From Mycobacterium sp. (GTDB taxonomy: Bacteria; Actinomycetota; Actinomycetes; Mycobacteriales; Mycobacteriaceae): a DNA stretch of 49,648 nucleotides. The notes beneath the pieces were generated by a model. That model had not been told where the DNA came from and made no database searches. It was given only the letters and a program-made list of their open reading frames with translations. Positions 1 to 10,166 of the stretch are shown piece after piece; position 1 is the first letter of the stretch; every line of letters starts with the position of its first letter. The DNA is taken from positions 1 to 49,648 of the forward strand of contig JAGQTQ010000010.1 of NCBI GenBank assembly GCA_020438905.1, in the 5' to 3' direction. Both the position numbers and the translations under genes were made by a program.

Positions 1-580
<580 letters not shown>

Positions 581-681
581 CTAACGCTCGACCTCGCCGA
601 AGCGGAGGACGATACGCCTTAAGAACAACAGGGTAGGCGCGGGTGTTCCCGGCCGCCCACTAAGGTCCGGGGACTGGCCCA

Positions 682-945
682 CTATGGCGCGGGAACCGCG
701 TTGCCCGCGCCGCTGGGTGCTCCGGGAGTCACCGTGATCGAACGGGCTGTGGTGGGTGCGCTGGTGGAGGGTCCGAGGTGGTTCAGGCACGCCGCAGCCC
801 CCACCCCGACCGCAGCGAGGACCGCGCAGCCGGCCGCCAGAGCGCCGATCAGCCGACCGGCGCGAATCGGCGGGCGGGCGGCATGGGCGGCCGCGCCGGC
901 CTTGCGCGGTTCGGTCACGGCGTGTGCTGGTGGCTGGGGCTGCAC
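682..945 (-). CDS. Short single-pass membrane protein in the anti-SigM (RsmA) position
   Basis: An 87-residue reading frame from a GTG, 18 bp after the sigM stop and in the same frame as sigM. It has one hydrophobic segment at about residues 31-54 (LIGALAAGCAVLAAVGVGAA), a short charged N-terminus and a Ser/Thr/Pro/Ala-rich tail. In M. tuberculosis this slot holds the SigM anti-sigma factor RsmA (Rv3912, about 250 residues). Here only about 400 bp separate sigM from trxB, too little for a full RsmA. I see no zinc-binding HxxxCxxC anti-sigma domain. It may be a shortened RsmA remnant or an unrelated small membrane protein. The start codon is uncertain. Confidence 0.45.
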   Translation of the reverse strand: MQPQPPAHAVTEPRKAGAAAHAARPPIRAGRLIGALAAGCAVLAAVGVGAAACLNHLGPSTSAPTTARSITVTPGAPSGAGNAVPAP

Positions 946-963
946 GGGGACCAGTGTGCCTGC

Positions 964-1548
964 TCATCGGGGAGCCAGGGCGCCGAGCAGGACGGCGAGC
1001 CGGGCACGGGCGCGAGAGCAGCGGCTCTTGACCGTGCCCTCGGCGACGTCGAGCAGTCCGGCCGCCTCGGCGACCGAATAGCCGTGGATGTCGACGGCGA
1101 CGACCGCCGCGCGCTGGGCGGCCGACAGCTGCATCAGCGCGCTGCGGACCACGATCGCCGTCTCCACGCGTCCGGCGTGGTCGGGTAGTGCGATGCAGGC
1201 GTCGTCTTCGAGTGCTGTGGTCGGCCGGATCACGTTGTGGCGCAGACGATCCCGGCACGCGTTGACGACGATCCGGTGCAGCCAACTCTGTACGGCGGCG
1301 TCGTGGCGAAAGGATCCGGCGCTGCGGTGCGCCGACAGCATCGCCTCCTGCACCGCGTCATCGGCGTCCTCGGCCGTCTGGCTGCGGCCACGGGCCACAC
1401 GGTAGAGCTGGGTGCGGTGGCGGCGGAACAGTTCGTCGAAGGCGTGGCGATCCCCGGCGGCATGGGCGCAGAGCAGTTCCGAGTCGGTGCGATCGGTGGT
1501 GAAACTGGGCACGTCGCGGACAGTAAACAGCCGCAGGGCATTCGGCAC
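964..1548 (-). CDS. sigM: ECF RNA polymerase sigma factor SigM
   Basis: Group 4 sigma factor. Region 2 is seen as HAFDELFRRHRTQLYRVA with the downstream EDADDAVQEAMLSAHR and SWLHRIVVNACRDRLR. Region 4 is the C-terminal helix-turn-helix around GYSVAEAAGLLDVAEGTVKS. From the GTG at 1548 it is 194 residues, close to the family length. GTGs at 1521 and 1512 are alternatives, and no strong ribosome-binding site decides. It lies 16 bp after the murJ gene on the same strand, so co-transcription is likely. In mycobacteria SigM is held by a membrane anti-sigma factor; the expected full-length gene for that protein is not seen downstream. Confidence 0.93.
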   Translation of the reverse strand: MPNALRLFTVRDVPSFTTDRTDSELLCAHAAGDRHAFDELFRRHRTQLYRVARGRSQTAEDADDAVQEAMLSAHRSAGSFRHDAAVQSWLHRIVVNACRDRLRHNVIRPTTALEDDACIALPDHAGRVETAIVVRSALMQLSAAQRAAVVAVDIHGYSVAEAAGLLDVAEGTVKSRCSRARARLAVLLGALAPR

Positions 1549-1564
1549 TTCACCCGGAGACGGA

Positions 1565-4500
1565 TCAGGAGGCCGCGCGAACGCCGATCTCGGAGACGTC
1601 GGTGCGGCTCTCGCCCCCGGTCTGACCCAATGTCGAGATCCAGACCAGCAGGTAGGAGGTCGGCTCGGCTTTCGGCACCTCGATCGTGTTGCTGCCGGGT
1701 TTGAGCAGGGTGGGCCCGGTGAGCAGCGTGGTGTCCGCCAAGCTGTCGGGGTCGGACGATTCCGCCGAGCGGATCTGGACCTGCGTTCCAGTGCTCGACA
1801 CACCCACCGTCACACTTCCGACCTCGGTCGGCTCCGGCAGCTGCAGCATCAGCCCGACACCGTTCTTGAAGTTCGGGAAGGGCACGGAATCGGTATAGGT
1901 GTCGGTAGGCCACACCGTCGCCGGGTCGCCGTCGATGGCCAAGCCCGCCAGATCCGGCGCGTCGGCTCCGCCATCGGGCGAGAATACCGTTGCCGCAACG
2001 GGTTTGACGACGCCTCCGGCCGGCTGTTCGCCGGCCGAGGTGGTGGGTGCGTTGAGCCCCAACTGGTCGCCCTTGAGCTTGCCGTCCCCGTCGTTGAGGA
2101 TCCGACCGAGGAACGAGGCAAGCACGATCAGAGCGATGACGAGGATGGCGGCCGCCACGCCGCCGCCGATCAGCAGGTTGCGTCGCCGCTGTGCTTCCGA
2201 GGCGGGCGCCTTCGGGCGGGTGGTCGATGGACCTGGTGGGGGAGGGGTTTGGGTGACCGGTTCGATCAGGTCCGTGCGGTCGGCCGCCGCGGTCGCCTGC
2301 TGGAGTAGGTGCAGCAACGTGGGCGCCGTGCTGATGCCTCCGCCGGGTTCGACCGCGCGTACCGCCGCTGCGGAGATCTGGAACGGGATCTCGCCGTTCA
2401 TGGCCCGGGGTTCGAGCGGGGTGCCGGACGGGCCGGTCTCGGCGGGCCGGAGACCACTCGGGGTACCGGTTTCCGGCAGCGGCCATCGGTCGACCAGCAG
2501 CGCGTAGAGGGCCGCACCGATGCCCCGGACATCGCCCGAAGGCGTGGCGTCGGCCAGCGTGGCCGGGAAGGCGAGGGCTACATCGCCGCCCATGCTGACC
2601 CGGATCCGGCTCGGGTGGTCGATCGACAGCGACACCCCGGCCCGGTGGGCTTCGTCGGCGGCGGCCGCCAGTGATTGAATCGCCCGGGCACCGCCCAGGG
2701 CGGACGGCGATGTGGCGGCAACCTCCTTGAGCGATCCGCCGCGAATCCACTCCGCGACGATCAGCCCGCTACCGTTGCTGATCGTTGTGGCATCGAGCAC
2801 CCGCGCCACACCGGGCCGATCCACCTGACTGAGCCGCTGAGTGCGGGCCAGGATCTCCTCGACGTCCTCATCGGGCAGCATCCGGTCCGGGTCGATGAAA
2901 GTCAGGGCCACCTGGCGATCCAGCGATGTGTCCAGCGCCTGCCAGAACTGCAGACCCTCGGGGCCGCCGTGGGGCACCAGCAGCCGGTAGCGGCCGCCGG
3001 CGACGGTGGCACCGGCTCCGAGCGTTAGGCCGGCCCGGCCGGCGCGCCGAGCGCTCCGGCCCGGCGCGGCCACGGGCGGAGCCCCGGGAACGTCTGGCTG
3101 GAAGTCGTCGGCAAGGTGGCGCGGCGTCTGGGTTGTCGCATCGTCGGGGGTGCCGGAGGACCGGGTGCCCGGGGGTTGATCGCTCAGTTCCGGTCCTTTC
3201 CGCGCCTGGGCCCCGGCATGCGCCGGTTTGCTGGGTTCAGGGTACGTGACATGAGGTGCCTCATGTGGCAGTTGTGAGTCGGGTGGCGTCGACGGGCGGG
3301 GTTTGCGCGCCAGCCGCCGGCGGATCGCAGACCAGCCGGCCACCGCGTCGGGCACCCGGGCCGCCAGCATCACCGCCACCAGGATCGGCAGCATCACGGC
3401 CGTGAGGATCAGCAGGCGAAGCAGGGAACCCGCTCCGCCGCCGCGCACCGTCAGCGCCTGCTGCAGCCCGAGTCCGTGGTCGACCGCGGCCGCGGCGAGG
3501 GCCGCCAGGATCGCCGCCGCCGAGGTGACCACGACGGTGCGCACCACCGTGGTGTCGATCAGCCGGCCGCCCGGCGGGCGTAGTGACCGGCGCAGCAGCA
3601 GCTGCCCGAGGACCGCCCCGGCGAGGAAACCGATCCCGTTGGCCGTGCCCAGGTATCCGGCAACCAGGTCGGGGTCGTCGGTCACGTGTGGAGCCAGCAG
3701 CGACATCACGATCTTCACCGCCGTGATCGCGACGATGATCAGAATCGGGGTCCACGGCTCGTCGCGTGCGTAGAACACCCGCAGTTGCAACAGCACCAGC
3801 GCGTAGGGGATGAGCGTGAACGCAGAGAGCGCGATCGCCATGCCGAGGTAGTTGGCGTCGACCTCGCCGAACTTGCCGTAGGCGAAGAGCGCGCTGCCGA
3901 TGGCCGGTCCACCGACGGTCATGAACGCGACGACGGGGATCAGGGTGACCAGGGTCAGCCGGGCCGCCAGGGAGAAGTCAGCGAGGACGGCCGGGTTGTC
4001 GCCGGCGGCGGCGTTGCGGCTCAACCGGGGCATCACCACCGTCAGGATCGTCACGCCGATCATCCCGAACGGAAGCTGCAAGACCAGCCAGGTGTAGTTG
4101 TAGATCGCCGGTCCGGATGCCGCCGATGTACTGGCGATCTGGTTGCCGACCACCAGACCGACCTGGCTGATCAGCACATAGAGGACCATCGCCGCGGCCA
4201 TCGTTCCGAACCGCTTGAGTCGATCGTCGATACCCCACAGCGGCCGCAGGCTGATCCGTTCGGACCGGATCGCGATGAACAGCACCGCGGCCTGGGCGAC
4301 CACCCCCAGGGTGGTTCCGATCCCGAGCACCAGCAGCTTGGCGTTGCCCATCCGCACCGGGTCCACCGACAACTCGCCGGGCATGACCAGATACAGCCCC
4401 AGGGTGGCGATGGCCACCACATTGTTGACCACCGGCGCCCAGGCCGGTGGGCCGAAGATGTTGCGGTTGGTCAGGATCGCCATGAACACCGATGTCAATC

Positions 4501-4966
4501 CGTAGAAGATCACTTGTGGCAGAAGCAAGTACGCGAATGCCGTGGTGAGCGGTTGGTTGACCTTCGGATCGGCACCGAGCATCAGCCGTACCAGCACCGG
4601 GGCGGCGGCGACCGACAGCACGGTCGCGACCAGCAGCAGCGTGGTGGCCAGGGTGACCAGCCGGCGCACAAAGGCCTCCCCGCCATCGCTGTCGTCGCGC
4701 TCGGCGCGGGCCAGCACCGGGACGAAGATGGCGGTGAAGGTGGCCTCGAGGACGAGCGCGGCGATCAGGTTGGGTAGCTGGTTGGCCACGGAGAAGGCGC
4801 TGGAGAGTGCCGCGCCGAGGATGGCCGCGAGCAGGACGATGCGGGCGAATCCGGTGATCCGGCTGACCAGGGTGGCCAGCGCCATCCCCCATGACCGCGA
4901 CACCACCGCGGCGTCGGTCAGTTCCTCGCGGGCCGGACGGGCCTGCGGCTGCGGAGCCGAAGTCAT
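1565..4966 (-). CDS. murJ: MurJ lipid II flippase fused to pseudokinase and extracytoplasmic domain
   Basis: A 1,133-residue protein matching the mycobacterial MviN fusion (Rv3910 in H37Rv). Residues 1-540 are a polytopic MATE-like MurJ flippase, which moves lipid II across the inner membrane for peptidoglycan synthesis; SRITGFARI near the N-terminus is typical. After a basic, proline-rich linker comes a kinase-like domain (about 640-900). It lacks a recognisable HRD/DFG catalytic set, so it is a pseudokinase; in mycobacteria this domain is phosphorylated by PknB and recruits FhaA. A single membrane segment (about 932-956) leads to an outside sugar-binding-like domain. The ATG overlaps the stop of the upstream gene (ATGA), indicating translational coupling. 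Confidence 0.95.
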   Translation of the reverse strand: MTSAPQPQARPAREELTDAAVVSRSWGMALATLVSRITGFARIVLLAAILGAALSSAFSVANQLPNLIAALVLEATFTAIFVPVLARAERDDSDGGEAFVRRLVTLATTLLLVATVLSVAAAPVLVRLMLGADPKVNQPLTTAFAYLLLPQVIFYGLTSVFMAILTNRNIFGPPAWAPVVNNVVAIATLGLYLVMPGELSVDPVRMGNAKLLVLGIGTTLGVVAQAAVLFIAIRSERISLRPLWGIDDRLKRFGTMAAAMVLYVLISQVGLVVGNQIASTSAASGPAIYNYTWLVLQLPFGMIGVTILTVVMPRLSRNAAAGDNPAVLADFSLAARLTLVTLIPVVAFMTVGGPAIGSALFAYGKFGEVDANYLGMAIALSAFTLIPYALVLLQLRVFYARDEPWTPILIIVAITAVKIVMSLLAPHVTDDPDLVAGYLGTANGIGFLAGAVLGQLLLRRSLRPPGGRLIDTTVVRTVVVTSAAAILAALAAAAVDHGLGLQQALTVRGGGAGSLLRLLILTAVMLPILVAVMLAARVPDAVAGWSAIRRRLARKPRPSTPPDSQLPHEAPHVTYPEPSKPAHAGAQARKGPELSDQPPGTRSSGTPDDATTQTPRHLADDFQPDVPGAPPVAAPGRSARRAGRAGLTLGAGATVAGGRYRLLVPHGGPEGLQFWQALDTSLDRQVALTFIDPDRMLPDEDVEEILARTQRLSQVDRPGVARVLDATTISNGSGLIVAEWIRGGSLKEVAATSPSALGGARAIQSLAAAADEAHRAGVSLSIDHPSRIRVSMGGDVALAFPATLADATPSGDVRGIGAALYALLVDRWPLPETGTPSGLRPAETGPSGTPLEPRAMNGEIPFQISAAAVRAVEPGGGISTAPTLLHLLQQATAAADRTDLIEPVTQTPPPPGPSTTRPKAPASEAQRRRNLLIGGGVAAAILVIALIVLASFLGRILNDGDGKLKGDQLGLNAPTTSAGEQPAGGVVKPVAATVFSPDGGADAPDLAGLAIDGDPATVWPTDTYTDSVPFPNFKNGVGLMLQLPEPTEVGSVTVGVSSTGTQVQIRSAESSDPDSLADTTLLTGPTLLKPGSNTIEVPKAEPTSYLLVWISTLGQTGGESRTDVSEIGVRAAS

Positions 4967-7260
4967 CGATCCTCCCAGGCGGGGTCGCGGGGGCGGTCGA
5001 AGTCGGCTCGGTCGGGCTGACCGCGGAACCGGTGGTAGAGCCGGCGTCCGACGAGAAGGGCCAGTACCACTGCGCCGCCGAGGGTGATGGCGAAGAGCAG
5101 TTTGCCGTAGGCGTTGGAGTGCACCGACAGCCGCACCGGCTCACCGAGTTGGAGTCCCTCGGGAGTGCGCAGCGTGACGTCCACCGCGACGCGCTGGGTG
5201 ACGTGGACCTCGACCGGTACGCGTAGCGGAAGGTAGCCGGGGGGCAGTTCCTGTTCACCGACGTCGGTGACGCTCATGGCCGGTGGCGCAGCGACCTGCA
5301 GCCGTACCCGGATCGGCACGGCCAGGTCGTTGCGCAGTGCCAACGGCAGCGCGCTGCGTTCGGTGGCCAGGGTGTAGGAGTCGCCGGGGTTGACGATCGT
5401 CACGGACCGGAAGAGGTCTTCCACGGTCGCCGAGACGACGGCGAGCCGTTGCCGGGCGATGTCGTTGCGGGTTGCCGGTGGCTCGGTCTGGCTCAACGCC
5501 CGCAACATGTCTTCGCGCAGCGGTGCGGTGTATTGCGCTCCGGTCAGCCCGGTGCGGGGGTCGGTGGTCAGCGCGGCGCCCAGCCCAGACAGCCGCGCGT
5601 CGGTGGCCCGGATGGTCTCCACGACGTCGTCGTCGAAGCGGCCCCGCGGGTCGGTGGGCAGCCCTGGCCCCGACGGCTCGGGCGGGGCGAACGCCACCGA
5701 CTCGGCGATCAGCGCCGGCAGCGGGCGCGGTGTGGCCAGGCCGGCGCGCGTCAGGGTTGCCAGGGCGGTCAGGATCGCTCGGGCGTCATCGGGCTGTGGG
5801 CTCCACTTCAGCGGCGGCAGCAGGATCTGGGTGCGTGGTTCTGCGTCGGTTTGCAAGGCCCGCCAGACGATCGCGGAGGTCGCGTCCTGGCGACGGGCAA
5901 CCGGTGAGTCGGGGCTGACGGGCACGCTGAGCGCATCGTCGAGGTAGCCCGGTATGCCGGGGTCGTTGCCCACCCCGGCCAGCGCCGCGCCGACCGCCGG
6001 ATCGAACGGCGCCATCACGACCGTCGGCGAGATGCGTTGGACGGCGAGGTCGGCGGTCACCGGAACACCGGAGGTCTGCGCAGCGCTGATCGCCACGGTG
6101 GGCGGTTGGGTATCGAGCAGTTCGGCCGCTGCCGCGGTCAGCGGGCCGTCACCGAGGATGGTGGCTCCGCGGGTGGACTCGATACCGAGGATGCGATCGA
6201 CGATGTCGGGGGGACTGATGGTGGCGGTCGAACTCAGGGTGGGGTCTCCGACGCGATGCAGGGCGCCGAGGTCGGCCTGGGCGTAGGGGGTGGCGACCAC
6301 GCACATGCGCCGCGCCAGTGCGCGTAACCGGTCCAGCCATGCCACGGCGACACCCTGGCCGGTCCCGGGGTGGGCTGCAGTGCCCAGCCCGTCGGGCGCG
6401 TCGGCCACCACATAGCCGGCGGTCATGGCGTTGACGGTGACCAGCAGGTCGGGGTCGACCGCCAGACAGAGCGCCCGGTCGACCCCGGCGGCCGGGTCCA
6501 GCGCCCCCGGGCTCGTGGCGAATTCGGCCGCGCCCAACAGCGTGTCGAGGCGGCCCCCACCGGCCAGCGAGACCGCGAGGTCGTCGTTCATCAAGCGGAC
6601 CGGCGTCGTGCCCCCGGGCACCCCCGGCGCCAGCCGCGGTTTGTCGGCCAGTGGCCAGAGCATCGTGATCGCGACAGGCCTTGTGGTGTCGGGGGCCACC
6701 ACATCGGTGAGCGGGTTGACCTCGGCGGCATCCGGGTCACGCGGAACGCCGGTAACCGGCAGCAGGAAGCGGGCCTCGTCGAGGCTGGCGACCTCCCCGT
6801 TCTCCGGGGTGCCGTTGACGTTGATCAGCAGCGGGTAGACCCCGGGCGCCTCGATGCCGAGTGAGGACTGCCCGGTTGAGCGGATCGGTACCGAGAATTG
6901 GAATCCGGCGGCCTGTCCGCGATCCAGTTGGCTTGTGACGCCGATGAACTCGCCGACTCCCTCGAATCCGCCACCGACCGCAAGGCTGGTGCGCAGTGCC
7001 GAAGAGGAGGTCAGTGCCGGGCCTTGTTCGAGCCGTGCCATCACATCGCGCACCGGGCGGTCGCCGGTGTTGGTCACCGTGGCGGTCACGGTGATCGCCG
7101 GGTCGCTGGAGGTGGTCACCATATCGGGAGTGATGCTGTCCAGACGCACGGTCAGCAATGGCGGGGGGGTGGGGTCGGCCGCGGTGCGCGGGTGGGTCAG
7201 CGGCAGGGCCAGCAGCGCGAATGCCGCGATGATGCGCGGCAGTCGCTGCAGCACGCTCAA
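4963..7260 (-). CDS. DUF6049 secreted/membrane-anchored protein (Rv3909-like)
   Basis: 765 residues. An N-terminal signal sequence ([18 protein letters not shown]) is followed by a long extracytoplasmic region and a C-terminal membrane helix near [18 protein letters not shown], with a short basic cytoplasmic tail. Function unknown; it is conserved beside murJ across mycobacteria. It overlaps murJ by 4 bp and overlaps the preceding mutT4 stop by 4 bp, so the three genes form one tightly coupled unit. The link to MurJ suggests a cell-envelope role, but this is inference from position. Confidence 0.88.
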   Translation of the reverse strand: MSVLQRLPRIIAAFALLALPLTHPRTAADPTPPPLLTVRLDSITPDMVTTSSDPAITVTATVTNTGDRPVRDVMARLEQGPALTSSSALRTSLAVGGGFEGVGEFIGVTSQLDRGQAAGFQFSVPIRSTGQSSLGIEAPGVYPLLINVNGTPENGEVASLDEARFLLPVTGVPRDPDAAEVNPLTDVVAPDTTRPVAITMLWPLADKPRLAPGVPGGTTPVRLMNDDLAVSLAGGGRLDTLLGAAEFATSPGALDPAAGVDRALCLAVDPDLLVTVNAMTAGYVVADAPDGLGTAAHPGTGQGVAVAWLDRLRALARRMCVVATPYAQADLGALHRVGDPTLSSTATISPPDIVDRILGIESTRGATILGDGPLTAAAAELLDTQPPTVAISAAQTSGVPVTADLAVQRISPTVVMAPFDPAVGAALAGVGNDPGIPGYLDDALSVPVSPDSPVARRQDATSAIVWRALQTDAEPRTQILLPPLKWSPQPDDARAILTALATLTRAGLATPRPLPALIAESVAFAPPEPSGPGLPTDPRGRFDDDVVETIRATDARLSGLGAALTTDPRTGLTGAQYTAPLREDMLRALSQTEPPATRNDIARQRLAVVSATVEDLFRSVTIVNPGDSYTLATERSALPLALRNDLAVPIRVRLQVAAPPAMSVTDVGEQELPPGYLPLRVPVEVHVTQRVAVDVTLRTPEGLQLGEPVRLSVHSNAYGKLLFAITLGGAVVLALLVGRRLYHRFRGQPDRADFDRPRDPAWEDR

Positions 7261-7976
7261 CCCGCCGGCCCGCAGCCGTTCGAGCGGCGGTTGCGGGTGT
7301 GGGAGTGAGTCTGGGGGTGGCGCCGGGGCTCCGAGGGCGGCAGGGGAGGGAGTGCGGCGGGCCCGTCGGACTGCAGCAGGGCGATCAGTTCGTGTGCGAC
7401 CACGGCTAGCCGTCTTTCGTCGGCGTAGGCCAGCCGGTCGGGGAGTTCGGCCACCGGTACCCAGGCAACCTCGGTGACCTCGATGTCCTCATCGCACAGT
7501 TCACCGCCGGAGAACCGCATCAGGTAATGGTGGACGGTCTTGTGCACCCGCCGGCCCTCGGTGACGAACCAGTAGTCGATGCTGCCCAGCGCGGCCAGCA
7601 CATGTCCGTGGATCCCGGTCTCCTCGGCAACTTCCCGGATGGCGGTCTGCTCGGCGGTCTCGCCCTGCTCGATATGCCCCTTCGGCAGCGACCACATCAT
7701 CCGACCGCGTCGGTCGGTCCGGCCGATCAGCGCGGCCACCTGCTCATGGCGGGGCCGGTCGATCCCGTCGATGACGAGGCCGCCCGCAGAGGTCTCGTGA
7801 ACGGTCCGCAGCCGCGCGGCGGGCCGGCGGCGGGGGCGTTGCTGATCGGGCTGACCGGGCGGGGTCGGCTGCGGGGAATTCTCTTTCTCCGGCAGCGTGG
7901 GCGGGGGACCGGCCGCGCGCGAGCCCCGGCGTCGACCGCGACGCCGTCGTGGCTTGGCCCGTTCGCCCTCCGACAC
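7257..7976 (-). CDS. mutT4: Nudix hydrolase MutT4
   Basis: 239 residues from a GTG at 7976. The N-terminus is very basic (repeated Arg), as in Rv3908. The Nudix box is intact: G-x5-E-x7-REVAEETGI, starting at [12 protein letters not shown]. The family hydrolyses nucleoside diphosphate-linked compounds; a nucleotide-pool cleaning role has been proposed for the mycobacterial MutT proteins. I chose the GTG over a further upstream start because it matches the known N-terminus (SEGERAK followed by the Arg cluster). It is divergent from pcnA, with about 87 bp between the start codons, which must contain both promoters. Confidence 0.92.
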   Translation of the reverse strand: MSEGERAKPRRRRGRRRGSRAAGPPPTLPEKENSPQPTPPGQPDQQRPRRRPAARLRTVHETSAGGLVIDGIDRPRHEQVAALIGRTDRRGRMMWSLPKGHIEQGETAEQTAIREVAEETGIHGHVLAALGSIDYWFVTEGRRVHKTVHHYLMRFSGGELCDEDIEVTEVAWVPVAELPDRLAYADERRLAVVAHELIALLQSDGPAALPPLPPSEPRRHPQTHSHTRNRRSNGCGPAG

Positions 7977-8063
7977 CCAAGCGATAGTAGCTGGCACGGA
8001 TGGGGCAACCCTGGGCGCACTCGCCGGTCGGGGACGGACCGGGGAGCACTAGGCTCACCGGAC

Positions 8064-9515
8064 GTGTCCGATTCCACCGATGACGCCGAGCTGCTGACGC
8101 GAGCCGCCGTCGAGCTCAATCGGCACAACCACCTGCTGCGCGAGATCGGCGGGAGGTTCGCCGTCGCCGGCCGTGAGCTGTACCTGGTCGGCGGCAGTGT
8201 GCGCGACGCGGTGTTGGGACGGCTGACCTCGGACCTCGACTTCACCACCGACGCCCGGCCGGACGAGGTGCAGCACATCCTCCGGCCGTGGGCCGAGGCG
8301 ATGTGGGACACCGGGATCGACTTCGGCACCGTCGGGGCGGCCAAGGCCGGGCACCGGCTGGAGATCACCACTTTCCGGGCCGACAGCTACGACCAAGTTT
8401 CCCGCAACCCCCAGGTGCGCTTCGGCGACAATCTCGCCGAGGATCTGGTGCGCCGCGACTTCACGGCCAACGCGATGGCGGTACGGATCACCGCCGAGGG
8501 TCCGGGGGAGTTCCAGGACCCGCTGGGCGGGCTGACGGCGATCCGCAATCGCGTCCTCGACACCCCGGCCGAACCGTCGGTGTCCTTTGGTGACGATCCG
8601 CTGCGGATGTTGCGAGCGGCCCGCTTCGTCTCCCAGCTGCGGTTCGGGGTGGCCGACCGGGTTCTGCAGGCTGTCGTCGCGATGGCGCCGCAGCTGGCCC
8701 GGATCACCGTCGAGAGGGTGGCCGTCGAACTGGACAAGATGCTGCTCGGCGCCGATCCGGTGGCCGGCATCGAGTTGATGGTCCGGACCGGGCTGGGCGA
8801 GGTGGTGTTGCCGGAGGTCGGCGGGATGCGGATGGCCATCGACGAACATCATCAGCACAAGGACGTCTACCAGCACTCGCTGACGGTGTTGCGGCAGGCG
8901 ATCGCCCTGGAGGACGCCGGTCCGGATCTGGTGCTGCGGTGGGCGGCGCTGCTGCACGACATCGGCAAGCCGGCCACGCGGCGCCACGAGTCCGACGGCG
9001 GAGTGAGCTTTCACCACCATGAGGTGGTCGGCGCGAAAATGGTCCGCAAGCGGATGCGAGCCCTTAAGTACTCCAAGCAGATGGTCGATGACGTCTCCCA
9101 ACTGGTGTATCTGCACCTGCGCTTCCACGGCTACGGGGAGGGCCGTTGGACCGACTCGGCGGTGCGTCGATACGTCGCCGACGCCGGACCGCTGCTGCCG
9201 AGGCTGCACAAGCTGGTGCGCGCGGACTGCACCACCCGTAATAAACGGCGCGCCGCCATGCTGCAGGCCAACTACGACGGCCTGGAGACGCGAATCGCCG
9301 AACTGGCCGCGCAGGAGGATCTGGCCCGGGTCCGGCCCGACCTCGACGGCAACGAGATCATGCGGCTGCTGGACATTCCGGCGGGCCCGCAGGTCGGGGA
9401 GGCGTGGAAATTCCTCAAGGAGCTGAGACTGGATCGCGGGCCGCTGTCAGCGGAGGAGGCCACCGCCGAGTTGCTCGCATGGTGGAACTCGCGAGGGGGC
9501 GGAACCGTCGAATAG
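8064..9515 (+). CDS. pcnA: CCA tRNA nucleotidyltransferase
   Basis: 483 residues from GTG. The nucleotidyltransferase head has LVGGSVRDAVLG and the catalytic DxD in SDLDFTTDA, followed by RRDFTANAMAV and the DDPLRMLRAARF helix. A C-terminal HD domain is seen in LHDIGKPATR. The enzyme adds or repairs the 3' CCA end of tRNAs. The length agrees with M. tuberculosis PcnA (Rv3907c). A longer upstream reading frame exists but antiparallel mutT4 occupies that DNA, so the GTG giving SDSTDDAELL is preferred. The next gene starts 3 bp downstream. Confidence 0.95.
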   Translation: MSDSTDDAELLTRAAVELNRHNHLLREIGGRFAVAGRELYLVGGSVRDAVLGRLTSDLDFTTDARPDEVQHILRPWAEAMWDTGIDFGTVGAAKAGHRLEITTFRADSYDQVSRNPQVRFGDNLAEDLVRRDFTANAMAVRITAEGPGEFQDPLGGLTAIRNRVLDTPAEPSVSFGDDPLRMLRAARFVSQLRFGVADRVLQAVVAMAPQLARITVERVAVELDKMLLGADPVAGIELMVRTGLGEVVLPEVGGMRMAIDEHHQHKDVYQHSLTVLRQAIALEDAGPDLVLRWAALLHDIGKPATRRHESDGGVSFHHHEVVGAKMVRKRMRALKYSKQMVDDVSQLVYLHLRFHGYGEGRWTDSAVRRYVADAGPLLPRLHKLVRADCTTRNKRRAAMLQANYDGLETRIAELAAQEDLARVRPDLDGNEIMRLLDIPAGPQVGEAWKFLKELRLDRGPLSAEEATAELLAWWNSRGGGTVE

Positions 9516-9518
9516 GGC

Positions 9519-9989
9519 ATGGACTATTGCCTGGACGCCGGTGACGGCACGGCGTCGATGTGGAGCGGGCCGGCTGAGATCGACCTCGACGGAGACGGCC
9601 TGCTCGATGACGTGTTCGCCGATCTCGATGGCGACGGTCTGGCCGATGAGGTCGGGCTGGACCTCGACGACGACGGGGAACCCGAGGCGCGCTACACCGA
9701 TGACGGGTCGGGCGCGTGGGCGGTCGGGGCCGGCGGGTCGGCACTCCGGCCCCCGCGCTGGTTCGATCTCGACGGGGTCGAGCACACCGGGTCCGGGGCC
9801 GATGTCGACGGCGACGGGCAATCCGATCGGGTGCTCGACGTCGATCGCGACGGCCTGGCCGACCGGGCCGTGAGCGTCGACGGGGGGTCTGCGACCGGAT
9901 ACGTCGACACCGATGGTGACGGCCGCTGGGACGTGGTGCTCATCGACGCCGACGGGGACGGCGCGGCCGACGGAGCCGGTCCCGCTTAA
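9519..9989 (+). CDS. Acidic DxDxDG-repeat protein (Rv3906c-like)
   Basis: 156 residues, strikingly acidic. About seven copies of a DxDxDG loop are present (for example DLDGDGLLDD, DLDGDGLADE, DVDGDGQSDR, DTDGDGRWDV, DADGDGAADG). Such loops bind calcium in dockerin, thrombospondin type 3 and EF-hand-like proteins. No signal peptide or membrane segment is visible, so an intracellular acidic calcium-binding or scaffold protein is possible. It starts 3 bp after pcnA on the same strand, as in M. tuberculosis. Function unknown. Confidence 0.82.
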   Translation: MDYCLDAGDGTASMWSGPAEIDLDGDGLLDDVFADLDGDGLADEVGLDLDDDGEPEARYTDDGSGAWAVGAGGSALRPPRWFDLDGVEHTGSGADVDGDGQSDRVLDVDRDGLADRAVSVDGGSATGYVDTDGDGRWDVVLIDADGDGAADGAGPA

Positions 9990-9990
9990 C

Positions 9991-10054
9991 GCGCCGAGTG
10001 TGCGCTCAGCGCGACATTCGGTGCAGATTCCCGCAGTGACTGCACGCTCGGCGC
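9991..10054. repeat. Imperfect inverted repeat, possible terminator or dispersed intergenic element
   Basis: Arms GCGCCGAGTGTGC (9991-10003) and GCACGCTCGGCGC (10042-10054) pair over 13 bp with one mismatch around a 38-nt loop. It begins just after the Asp-repeat gene stop. It could be a transcript-end hairpin (no T-run follows) or a copy of a dispersed mycobacterial intergenic repeat; one window cannot decide. Confidence 0.5.
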
Positions 10055-10070
10055 CCTCGCGGTGCTCGAT

Positions 10071-10166
10071 CGGCGCGGCGGCTCTTCGCGCTGGCGCGCT
10101 CAGCGCCCCACGCGGTGCCTAAGCGGCGCGGCGGCTCTTCGCGCTGGCGCGCTCAGCGCCCCACGC
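10071..10166. repeat. 43-bp perfect direct repeat at the synteny junction
   Basis: The 43 bases at 10071-10113 recur without mismatch at 10124-10166, offset by 53 bp. Each starts CGGCGCGGCGGCTCTTCGCG and contains GCGCTCAGCGC. The second copy covers the last codons of the minus-strand Rv0036c-like gene, so the first looks like a duplication of that gene's 3' end. A further GCGCTCAGCGC occurs near 10002. Confidence 0.9.

Noticed and set aside
581..1285. An arginine-rich minus-strand frame starting inside sigM
   Set aside because: Its ATG overlaps the sigM stop tantalisingly, but the product is Arg/Gly/Pro shadow sequence with no membrane segment or fold.
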